A stretch of 64,000 nucleotides of DNA from NCBI RefSeq assembly GCF_001882345.1, contig NZ_MINL01000001.1, positions 2,441,705 through 2,505,704 of the forward strand, read 5' to 3'. Positions 20,102 through 27,880 of the stretch are shown piece by piece (position 1 is the stretch's first letter; each line of letters begins with the position of its first letter). Made by a program: the position numbers and the translations under genes. The stretch is from Halomonas sp. QHL1. GTDB lineage: Bacteria; Pseudomonadota; Gammaproteobacteria; Pseudomonadales; Halomonadaceae. The notes under the pieces were generated by a model. That model was not told where the DNA came from and searched no databases. It worked only from the letters and a program-made list of their open reading frames with translations.

Positions 20102-20839
20102 ATGAACAACTCGGCATTCGCCTTCGAGAAAACGCTTAAGAACCGAACCAAGAAAGAAATCTTGGCTGACAAGCTGACCGACATGATTCTTACTGGCCTG
20201 TTACGGGATGGAGACGAACTGCCCAGCGAGCGTGAGCTGGCTCAGCTATTTGGTGTTAGCAGAGAGACCGTACGCGGGGGGCTCTCCCAGCTCACCGCCC
20301 ACGGCCTAATCAGCGTCTCTCATGGTAGCAAGACGCGCATCTGCGCTGACGATAAAGCTATGGCGCTATTCAGCTCTGCCCATTCTGACGCCGCTATGCC
20401 TGAGATGAATCACTTCGATGTGGACAGTGTTTTCGAGGGTCGTATAGTGGTAGAGGCCGCCATTGCTAGGCGTGCCGCCATCAATATTGATGCTAAAGGT
20501 ATCGACGGACTGAAGCGACTGCTTGAAGCGCAGGGAAAACTATTCGACGCCCCCGTCCATTTTCAGCTCTCCGACCAAAACTTCCATAAACTTATATCAG
20601 AGTACGCCAACAATGAGATCCTACTGCGCTATGCCGAAGAGCTTTACGCCTTTGGACTCAACATCCGCCGCCAGGTGATGCTGGAGCCAGGCGCTATAGA
20701 GCGTAGCTACCAAGAGCACCAGCACATCGTTGATGCCCTCATGCGCGGTGACCCTGATGCCTCAGAGCGCGCCATGCTGTCCCACTTAGATAGCGTTTAT
20801 CGAACTACAAAGACTAAATTGAACCCCAGCCGTAGCTAA
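20102..20839 (+). CDS. GntR-family (FadR/FCD subfamily) regulator
   Basis: The 245-residue protein has an N-terminal winged helix-turn-helix (DELPSERELAQLFGVSRETVR) and a C-terminal all-helical FCD ligand domain (VFEGRIVVEAAIARRAA, DQNFHKLISEY, SYQEHQHIVDALMRGD). It resembles regulators of sugar-acid operons such as UxuR, ExuR or LldR. AGGAG lies seven bases before the ATG at 20102; a GTG at 20096 adds two residues and is less likely. Its divergent position suggests it represses the adjacent aldonate operon until the sugar acid is present. Confidence 0.88.
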   Translation: MNNSAFAFEKTLKNRTKKEILADKLTDMILTGLLRDGDELPSERELAQLFGVSRETVRGGLSQLTAHGLISVSHGSKTRICADDKAMALFSSAHSDAAMPEMNHFDVDSVFEGRIVVEAAIARRAAINIDAKGIDGLKRLLEAQGKLFDAPVHFQLSDQNFHKLISEYANNEILLRYAEELYAFGLNIRRQVMLEPGAIERSYQEHQHIVDALMRGDPDASERAMLSHLDSVYRTTKTKLNPSRS

Positions 20840-21211
20840 TGTTGGTTCAATTAGCGATCTGAGGACCACTCATACAGGTCTAGTTAGCGAGATCCACTAT
20901 ATCGGCTAGCACGGTGTCTAGACTTTCACGGTTTTTTGTACCTGAGAATGCTCAGGCGTCCTTTGACGAAAAGCCTACACTATGGCTCAATATCGAGGCT
21001 AAATTGCACACTCAACCATAAAGAGCTAAATTATCGCCCTTAGCTGGTAAAGAAACATAAGCGTAACAATGTGTCTGTTGACCTAAGGAATAACATTGCA
21101 AACCTGCCTTACAATTCTTACATAATTAGTCGCTCACTGAGTAAACTCAGAGAGGAACATAAGTGGCGTATTATTGTGCTAACCGTATTATCATAAAAAA
21201 CCAGACGTCTA
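20840..21211. other. Intergenic stretch, no gene recognised
   Basis: No credible gene or strong terminator was seen. The segment is AT-rich near the H-NS gene. It marks the border between the catabolic operons and the mobile region. Confidence 0.5.
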
Positions 21212-21595
21212 TTATACAGTTTCTTCTACGACCCAACCAACAACCTCTTCATTACCAAATTTAGCCTTCCACTCTTGAATGACTTTATGGTTGCCACCGC
21301 GAGTTTCAACCACCTGACCAGTATTTGGATTTTTATAAACCTTTAAAGGACGTTTTTTACGGCCGTCTGCAATGCTAGCCTTAGCGCCCTTAACTGAAGT
21401 GAAGCGATATGATGGGTCTAGCATTTCGCATACGTCACGGGCTAGCTTGCCGTGCTCTGTCATGAGTACTTGTAGCTTTTCTTTAAATTCAAGTTCCTTC
21501 TTCAACTCACTAGTATTTCCAAGCGCATTCAGTTCTTCCTGAAGCTGCTTTAACATCTTTTCTTTCTTGATGTAATCACTTAACACTGATTCCAT
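21212..21595 (-). CDS. H-NS family nucleoid protein
   Basis: The 127-residue product has an N-terminal coiled-coil (YIKKEKMLKQLQEELNALG) for oligomerisation and a C-terminal AT-hook-like DNA-binding domain with KNPNTGQVVETRGGNHKVI, the core of the H-NS/BpH3 group. Such proteins silence AT-rich horizontally acquired DNA. I choose the ATG at 21595; a TTG at 21622 would add nine residues. The gene sits at the edge of the mobile region, where such xenogeneic silencers are often found. Whether it is a core or an acquired copy cannot be told here. Confidence 0.85.
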   Translation of the reverse strand: MESVLSDYIKKEKMLKQLQEELNALGNTSELKKELEFKEKLQVLMTEHGKLARDVCEMLDPSYRFTSVKGAKASIADGRKKRPLKVYKNPNTGQVVETRGGNHKVIQEWKAKFGNEEVVGWVVEETV

Positions 21596-21723
21596 GTCTT
21601 TATCTACATGATTCTGATTCAATTAAAGCAGTTAACTTCTTATAATATACGCTGCCTAATTAGAAGTGAACCTGTATTTATCAGCAGAGGCTATATCGGC
21701 GATCTCAAGCTCCAAGCGCAAAG

Positions 21724-22205
21724 CTATTCAAGAGTGCTCGGACCAGCGACGGATTTCTTGAGCACCTCGACGTATACTTCCAGCGGCGTGCGCCAGCCCA
21801 GCATCTTGCGTTGACGTATATTGAGTGAATCGGCGATTTCGACGAGCTCTTCCTGGCTGAAGACCGACAGGTTCGTGCCCTTCGGCAGGTACTGTCTCAA
21901 CAGCCCGTTGGTGTTATCATTGCAACCCCGCTGCCATGGGCTATGCGGGTCGGCAAAGAGATCGCTTTACCCATCTTCTGGGTGGTTTCGGCATGCTTCA
22001 TCATCTCTTTGCCCTGGTCATAGGTCATGGACATGCGCAGGGAGCGCGGCACTTCACTGAGTTTGTCGCAGAAGCCAACAGCCGCTGCTATGGCTTTGGT
22101 GCCATCCACTTTCGCCTGGATCGCCAGACGCGTGGTTCGCTTTACCAACGTACCGACAGCAGAACGGTTGTTGGCACTAATGATGAGGCCTCCCTCCCGG
22201 TGATT
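21724..22205 (-). pseudogene. IS30-family transposase remnant
   Basis: The minus strand encodes the last third of an IS30 transposase in two frames. The first reads NNRSAVGTLVKRTTRLA and DKLSEVPRSLRMSMTYDQG. After a frameshift near 21940 the normal ending is read: NTNGLLRQYLPKGTNLSVF, IADSLNIRQRKMLGWRTPLE and a stop at 21724. The N-terminal two thirds are missing on the right side. This is an inactive fragment. Confidence 0.85.
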
Positions 22206-22499
22206 TTAAACCCAATGGCCAGGCATCAGGCGGTCTTTGATCCTGGATTCATCGAATGAGCGTAAATATTACTCCTCAGGCTTCAGGGTCGTCGTATTTG
22301 CTGCATCAGTTATAGAAGATGCCGTTGTAAATGCCCAGCGTGGGCACAGGACGTTCACCTTCGCACCTGCCTTATGCTCCTTAATAGCGCCAATGCTCTG
22401 CGGTATAGCGTGTTTTGTTCAAAGTGAGATCTCCGTTAACCAATGTGAGTTGAAAATCTTACTTAGTTCTTGGTGTTAGCTTTGGGGGAAAGGACAATA
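22206..22499. other. Short gap between IS remnants, no gene recognised
   Basis: No credible coding sequence was seen. The segment separates an IS30 fragment from an IS3 orfA fragment and is probably scrambled IS debris. Confidence 0.4.
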
Positions 22500-22645
22500 G
22501 CTATATCCTTGCCAGCACTAGGCTAGCAGTTTCCTGCTTAAATTCAGGCGAAAAAGCACGTCGTTTCTTGGTGCCAGACACCTCGCTTAGGGTGACAATA
22601 TCACCACCTACGTAGGTGTCCGGTTTTATTGAACCACCACAGTCA
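22500..22645 (-). mobile_element. IS3-family end with orfA start (fragment)
   Basis: On the minus strand a terminal-repeat-like sequence (TGGTGGTTCAATAAAACCGG) is followed by SGTKKRRAFSPEFKQETASL, the typical beginning of an IS3-family orfA. The frame is closed by a TAG after about ten further codons and no more transposase follows. It is a third, different IS3 type in this window. Confidence 0.65.
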
Positions 22646-22831
22646 GCCCCACCTGAGGCTATTCGATGGGCAGATATGATACGCTCATAGCATTCGGTAA
22701 TGGCGAAGAAACACGTCTAGCGCTAGCTTAGAGAACATCACCTGAGACCTATCGGTCTTAATGGGAGCCACCAGGTTTCGTGCCTCGTCTAATCATAAGG
22801 CTCGCCCTAAACATCGAAGAGGAGTCTATGC

Positions 22832-23155
22832 ATGCCATCCCTATCACCTGATGCCTTGGCTACTCTCCTCCCTCTCGGCATTCTTTTTGCCGCTCTTCTT
22901 ATGTTTGGGGGCGGCATTGTTTGGGCCAGATACCGCGATCGACAAAATGAAAGGCATGATCGAGAAATGTTGATTCAAGCTATATTGACCCAAATCGAGC
23001 CTTGGGCAGGCTCCCGGGCAGCCGCCTGGGCGTGGTATCAAACATACCCCATTGCTGCCCTCGGTGGACTAACAGCCGAGCAACTGATAGCTCGGGGAAA
23101 AGCTGACGAGGTTACGGCTTATATCGCTCACATTCGTCAAGGCGGATATGCCTAA
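22832..23155 (+). CDS. Membrane-anchored small protein with an Xre/ParS-like C-terminal segment
   Basis: The 107-residue product starts with a single hydrophobic helix (residues 11-32, LATLLPLGILFAALLMFGGG), followed by a charged stretch (RYRDRQNERHDREML). Its C-terminal segment WYQTYPIAALGGLTAEQLIA plus ADEVTAYIAHIRQGGYA resembles the end of the MbcA/ParS/Xre antitoxin toxin-binding domain. That resemblance is by eye and not certain. AGAGGAG lies upstream of the ATG. No toxin of the RES type is adjacent. The gene lies between IS debris and the multi-recombinase operon. Confidence 0.55.
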   Translation: MPSLSPDALATLLPLGILFAALLMFGGGIVWARYRDRQNERHDREMLIQAILTQIEPWAGSRAAAWAWYQTYPIAALGGLTAEQLIARGKADEVTAYIAHIRQGGYA

Positions 23156-23837
23156 CCAGGCTATCGCTCATTGTTGCAGCCATATGCTGTTTTTTAAGCG
23201 TCAGAAGACAACCACTCTTCCGCATTGAGTGCTGTGACAACTGATTTAAAAGCACTAATGCATCCGCCATTACCAGCAATGTGTACAAACGCTTCTACTC
23301 CCGCTCAAGAGTTTTACTGATAAGCTGCATGCGACGTTGTGGCTCGTATGGGTGATTACCCAGGCTGTCAGTTTGTTCCTCCGATACCTTTCCTTTTTTC
23401 CTGCTGCCACTCTTGACCTGTAACTACATGCATTATCAATGTAGCTAAATAGGCGGTGTCCCAGGGCTTCAGTCATCCAGCTATGCTCGTGAGCTCATCG
23501 CTCGAAGCATGTTGGATTCCGCCATTGGAAATGCTGATAACTTGAAGCAGTAGCCCCTAGCCATTCTACCGATCTTGTTGAGTAGAAGCGGTTTATATAA
23601 AAATAATTCAAATTGGCAACATTTTTATTTAAATAACGCTAATAAATATCATTCAAATTTCTACATATTTAACATGATCACTAAAGCGGCCCTTCTCACT
23701 TTAAAGCTTTCCATGATTTCTTAGTCCAGGGGTTACGGTTATAAGAAAACGTGATAAAAGGGTGGATTAAATACACTTCATAGTCAGTCGGCTATCTTGC
23801 AGGCAAGGCTTACCCCAAATATCAAACAGGTGTTTTA
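23156..23837. other. Intergenic stretch upstream of the recombinase operon
   Basis: No credible gene was seen on either strand; short open frames here lack ribosome binding sites and family resemblance. The right part (about 23580-23770) is strongly AT-rich and probably contains the promoter of the operon that begins at 23838. An attachment site could also lie here, but none can be defined from this sequence. Confidence 0.5.
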
Positions 23838-24350
23838 ATGCTAAATGATCGAGGATCAAGAAGGGTTTCACTATCTCGTATTAAAATCAGCCATCATTTA
23901 TCTGCCCCTGTGCTTCGCGTATTTCTAGCTCGTTCATCGCTCTTACGGGATGTGCAATGCATGTCTCAAGAGGCCATAAAAATCTATATACTTCAGCACC
24001 CTCCGGTCGTTTATGAGAATAAAATGGGTAAGGACGGCACTCCTCTCGTATGCATTGCCAACCTGTTCCCTTTATATCTTGCCCAACGCTGCCTCTCTGG
24101 AAGTGAAAAAATTCGAGTCACTTTAGTTGAAGCACCGCTCAGTAAGAATACAGAGGCCTTAGCACTTTCTTTAGCACTTTCCGCAGAAACGTGCCATGCG
24201 CTTTCTCCAAAAGATCTCTCTCCCTACATCATGTCGTTATGGGAATGCTTAGCCTCTTCTGACCCCCAAGCGTTAATAAGCCTGTCTGAAAATTTTAACA
24301 GTAAGACTTCTTTCTGTGAGGCCCTTAACATCAATCGACGGGTCGTTTAA
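23838..24350 (+). CDS. Possible ParB-like protein, first gene of multi-recombinase operon
   Basis: The 170-residue product is not confidently recognised. Residues from about 55 to 135 follow the order of a ParB/Srx-like N-terminal domain: a GTPLVCIANLFPLYLAQ segment, then EKIRVTLVEAPLSKNTEALA and a HALSPKDLS segment that recalls the ParB ENLQREDLSP region. The tail TSFCEALNINRRVV could be the start of a helix-turn-helix. A shorter start at 23961 is possible. The stop lies 13 bases before the next start, so the three-gene operon is tightly coupled. The ParB resemblance is tentative. Confidence 0.5.
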   Translation: MLNDRGSRRVSLSRIKISHHLSAPVLRVFLARSSLLRDVQCMSQEAIKIYILQHPPVVYENKMGKDGTPLVCIANLFPLYLAQRCLSGSEKIRVTLVEAPLSKNTEALALSLALSAETCHALSPKDLSPYIMSLWECLASSDPQALISLSENFNSKTSFCEALNINRRVV

Positions 24351-24363
24351 GGACTTTAAATTT

Positions 24364-26748
24364 ATGGAAGGTAATGCACAACTCACCGCTCTTCTTGAGG
24401 ATGTCCTTCAACCCCGCGATGGCTACTTTGCTATCGAGACGATTCAGCCTGTACTGGTACACACCATTGAAAAATTGGCCAGCATTGAAGACGACGCATG
24501 GGAATCACCGGCACTTTCTGGACTAGCAGAAGCCATAACGAGTGAACAGTTAGTACTGAAGTCATTGCCGAACCAGAAAGAGAAAGGCATCCACGGCACT
24601 CACCCCATCCATGGCGCTTTATATAAACTGGCTAAAACGCAAAGCGATATAGCAGGGCTTAATGATCGTCTGCATTTACTGGCGCACATCATCAATGCGG
24701 CACTTCACTGGCGCAACGACATACAAGACCTTGAAGCCAACCAAGGTTTTACTGAGCAGCGTAAAAAACGCCTCACGCAGACGACTTACCTCAAAAACCT
24801 AGAGGCTGCTTGCAAAGTCGCAAGGCGTATTGATGCTGAGTGGCTGGAATTACTGACCCCTTTCGATCGGCCGACAGAGCAACTGCTTAAATGGTGTGAT
24901 AGGTACCAAGCAGACGGAGAAAAAAAACAGCAAGAAAGCTATATCAAGGAGTTAGGACGTTTCCTTGCCTATGCGCTTAATAGCCGTCAACCACGCCAAG
25001 GCTATCAGGAAACAGGCTCTGATGAATCGACACAACGCAAGCGTCGCTTCGATGATGATCCTGATGAAAGCTGGAACGAGACAGCCATTTCAGCTATCAC
25101 CCTACCACCCGATATAGACGAAAAAACGAAAGACACACTGCGTACCTCCGGGTTATCTATCGTGGAAGAAAGTCCGGCCGCTGAGCTGACCCAGAATGAC
25201 GCCCCTATCAAAGCGGCGGAGGGTGATAGCTCTTTACAGGCCGTATTTCGCGCACGCAGCCAGCAAATATTTCAAGATAAAGCCGCTCAACTGCTACCAG
25301 GGCGCTGGGAGCAGTTAAGTGCATTTGACCTTCATCAGTTAATGCAGCAATTGGAGCAAAGGACCCCCCCTCTACGTCAATGGCTTAAGTGTGTGGTCGG
25401 GCTGCTATTAATGACAGGTCGTAGCCTAGACAGTGTACTGGACACGCAGGTAATCAAACACTTTGAGTGGATCCCAAAGGTCATTACAGACCAGGCAATT
25501 TATGTTCTACCCAGTGAGGTAGCGTATTGGGTATCAGGGATTTATCGACCAGAAAATAGTCGCCAGTTGACAGGAGATTGGCCCGCTCACATGCGCATCA
25601 CACAAAATCGTCTAGCGCTGCCCGCCCCGCCAATGTGTTGGCGACTCATGAAACTAAAAATACACCACATTGCTTCAACAGTTAATAAACGCTCTGTGCC
25701 ACTGTTTCCAAAAAACTATCGGGAAGAGCTGAAAAATGAGTTGAAAGCACTGCTCTCTGACACTAATCGTAAAACTGGGTCGCGGTTAACCGCCCATCGC
25801 TTGGGTACCCACCTTTTTAATACGCTCAACCGGGGTGATGCAGATTTAACGGCGGCGTGCTTCATAACAGCGCGAGTGCCCTCATTCGGTCAGCAAGCAT
25901 CTCTTTATTACTATGCACCGCGCATACAGCGCCTGGAACAGCAATACACCCGAGCCATGGCGACCATTGCGCGGCAATGTTCTACCAGCTCTCAGCCATC
26001 TGAAGCTGAGCCCTCTCATGCTATCGCATGCGCTACCCTCCACTCTGATGCAGCCAACTATGTGGGGTCTAACCTAGTACCCAGAACAGCATACGTAAAC
26101 GACCTCGTCACTAATATGCGACAGCAGATTAAGGCAGCTAAAAAGGAGGCGAGGCCGGCCGCACTGTTCCGCATGCACAATGCTTATGTGGCATATACCG
26201 TGGCCATGCTGATGTTTTCGACCGGTTATCGAAGCGTTCGTGACCCACTGCCGAGCTGGAACAATATTTCGCTATCGCGGCGCATGATCGTCATTGCGGA
26301 CAAAACCGATGATCAACAAAGTCATGCGCGTTTTTTGCCGCTGACGCGCCTTATGGTTGAGCAACTACAGCACTATCAACGCCATCGCCAAGGTCTACTT
26401 GGGCGCTTAACGTTTTTTCTAGAACACCAGTGGGAAACGCCGTTCATGTTCTTGGATTACTACGGCAATCCAAAAGAAGTCACCCCGACTCGGCTACATG
26501 ACCAGTTGCGGTGGATCGACTCCCCGCCTTTAAATATCAACCGGCATTATTTGCATACGCGGTTAAAAGAGAGTGACTTATCGTCGGAGGTTGTCGATGC
26601 CTTTATGGGTCATTGGGACTCAGGACAAGAGCCTTGGGCCAGCTACTCGACGTTTTGCCCACGTGAATATCAGCACCTTATCGCTTCAGTTATACAGCCC
26701 TTGATGGTGCAACAAGGCTGGAAGGCATTGAAAGGAGCGGCGCTGTGA
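24364..26748 (+). CDS. Large tyrosine recombinase-like protein (794 aa)
   Basis: The C-terminal third carries tyrosine-recombinase features: an arginine box in LMFSTGYRSVRDPLP, a lysine in VIADKTDDQQ, then NRHYLHTRL, a GH motif in DAFMGHWDSGQEPW and a candidate tyrosine nucleophile in ASYSTF near the end (codon at 26644-26646). The spacing fits the long integrases of multi-recombinase elements. The N-terminal 500 residues are helical and not recognised; an earlier RLTAHRLGTHLFNTL segment resembles a second, perhaps degenerate, recombinase-like box. I use the ATG at 24364, with AAGGA upstream; a GTG at 24316 overlaps the previous gene. The stop overlaps the next start as GTGA. Confidence 0.75.
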   Translation: MEGNAQLTALLEDVLQPRDGYFAIETIQPVLVHTIEKLASIEDDAWESPALSGLAEAITSEQLVLKSLPNQKEKGIHGTHPIHGALYKLAKTQSDIAGLNDRLHLLAHIINAALHWRNDIQDLEANQGFTEQRKKRLTQTTYLKNLEAACKVARRIDAEWLELLTPFDRPTEQLLKWCDRYQADGEKKQQESYIKELGRFLAYALNSRQPRQGYQETGSDESTQRKRRFDDDPDESWNETAISAITLPPDIDEKTKDTLRTSGLSIVEESPAAELTQNDAPIKAAEGDSSLQAVFRARSQQIFQDKAAQLLPGRWEQLSAFDLHQLMQQLEQRTPPLRQWLKCVVGLLLMTGRSLDSVLDTQVIKHFEWIPKVITDQAIYVLPSEVAYWVSGIYRPENSRQLTGDWPAHMRITQNRLALPAPPMCWRLMKLKIHHIASTVNKRSVPLFPKNYREELKNELKALLSDTNRKTGSRLTAHRLGTHLFNTLNRGDADLTAACFITARVPSFGQQASLYYYAPRIQRLEQQYTRAMATIARQCSTSSQPSEAEPSHAIACATLHSDAANYVGSNLVPRTAYVNDLVTNMRQQIKAAKKEARPAALFRMHNAYVAYTVAMLMFSTGYRSVRDPLPSWNNISLSRRMIVIADKTDDQQSHARFLPLTRLMVEQLQHYQRHRQGLLGRLTFFLEHQWETPFMFLDYYGNPKEVTPTRLHDQLRWIDSPPLNINRHYLHTRLKESDLSSEVVDAFMGHWDSGQEPWASYSTFCPREYQHLIASVIQPLMVQQGWKALKGAAL

Positions 26749-27866
26749 GCGACAAAACTCTCTGGTCAGGATGGCGACTGCTTCGACCCCAAAAAAAGGC
26801 AACCGACGGCCAAGAAAAACGCCGCTATCAGCGCGATCGTGAGCGGTATCAATTTCTGATGGGCATTCTCGAAACATTGGAACAAAAGGTGCCGGGTGTC
26901 ATTGAAGGCAAACCGAACCTTTCTTTTTCAGACACAGATACCACGGCGGTGTTTGAAGCCCTGCACCAGAACACGCCGCCCAAGGCACTGCGCAAAACGC
27001 ACAATTTTTTAGTGAGAGGCTTGGAAAATGGCCATGAAAAACTGAAATGGCGTGTGACGATTCCGAGTCCATTGGTCACTGACGTCCGTAAGCCTCCAAC
27101 GGTCACTACCTCTTCGTTCTCAGACCTGCATCGTTGGGATGCCCTCGTAGAAAAACATGACGCAATGTCTAGTGTGGAAAATCTTAGCGGCAATGCGCTG
27201 AGTAAATGGATGGTGGGACGATGGTTGTTTCAGTTGATCCGTGAAGGTGCTCTGCTGAATAAGCGCCACCTGGAACAGATGCCTCAAGCGTTTGAGCAAG
27301 GCTTTTCCTTTGCTCCCGGCACAGGGTTTATCACATTAGCGGACTGTATTCAGTCGCCTAATTCAGCCGAGGAAGAAAAGGAAGAAGGCGAAGCATCTGA
27401 TGATAACCCGCCTCCGGAACCACCCTCTGAGACTCCAATTGAGAAAGAGCTGCGATCTCATTACCGGCGATTATGTTTGAGTCCGATGAGCCAGTTGCTA
27501 CTCCTAAACACCTACCAGAATATAGGCAACGCATGGCCAAGAACCGCTTCCAAAAGTATAGTGCCTGTCGAGCAGTGCCTGATGTTTTATATCAAACACA
27601 TCGCTGTCGAAACACCGCCAGTAAATATGTCAGCTCTGCTGACGATGGCAAAAACAGCGTCGGCTCTCGATATGCCACCGTTACTGACTCATTACGCAAG
27701 CAAAGCCGACGCTTCGCTCTCGTTACGCCCGTCCTCATGGCAGCGCCTGCTTAACCACAATGTGTTAATAGCCCCCCCCCCCCTCCAATCGACACCAACG
27801 ACGAAGACGTCTACCTCGACTTCCAAACCACTCACCAGGCCAGCACTACCCCTTCCGACCAGCTAA
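26745..27866 (+). CDS. N-terminal part of a second large recombinase, ending by frameshift
   Basis: This 373-residue frame starts with a GTG that overlaps the previous stop. It is helical, has an acidic linker (SAEEEKEEGEASDD, about residues 206-220), and has no recognised domain. At 27772-27783 it crosses a run of 12 C, after which the frame becomes a low-complexity Ser/Thr/Pro tail. In the other frame the sequence after the run reads PIDTNDEDVYLDFQTTHQ and continues without a stop into the next recombinase frame. I conclude that this and the next entry are one gene of about 1131 codons in the in-frame state. Confidence 0.65.
   Translation: MSDKTLWSGWRLLRPQKKATDGQEKRRYQRDRERYQFLMGILETLEQKVPGVIEGKPNLSFSDTDTTAVFEALHQNTPPKALRKTHNFLVRGLENGHEKLKWRVTIPSPLVTDVRKPPTVTTSSFSDLHRWDALVEKHDAMSSVENLSGNALSKWMVGRWLFQLIREGALLNKRHLEQMPQAFEQGFSFAPGTGFITLADCIQSPNSAEEEKEEGEASDDNPPPEPPSETPIEKELRSHYRRLCLSPMSQLLLLNTYQNIGNAWPRTASKSIVPVEQCLMFYIKHIAVETPPVNMSALLTMAKTASALDMPPLLTHYASKADASLSLRPSSWQRLLNHNVLIAPPPLQSTPTTKTSTSTSKPLTRPALPLPTS
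27772..27783 (+). repeat. Homopolymer of 12 C inside a recombinase gene
   Basis: The run lies between codon 343 of the upstream frame and the recombinase domain. One extra C, or two fewer, would join both frames into one open reading frame from 26745 to 30139. In the downstream frame a TAA sits just before the run (27752-27754), and no ATG, GTG or TTG occurs until the TTG at 27881. Poly-C runs of this length are typical slippage sites for phase variation, but also typical places for sequencing error. Confidence 0.85.
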
Positions 27867-27880
27867 AGCAGCTTCGTCAG

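Noticed and set aside
23270..23476. 68-codon minus-strand frame upstream of the recombinase operon
   Set aside because: No ribosome binding site, no recognisable motif and irregular composition; treated as chance.
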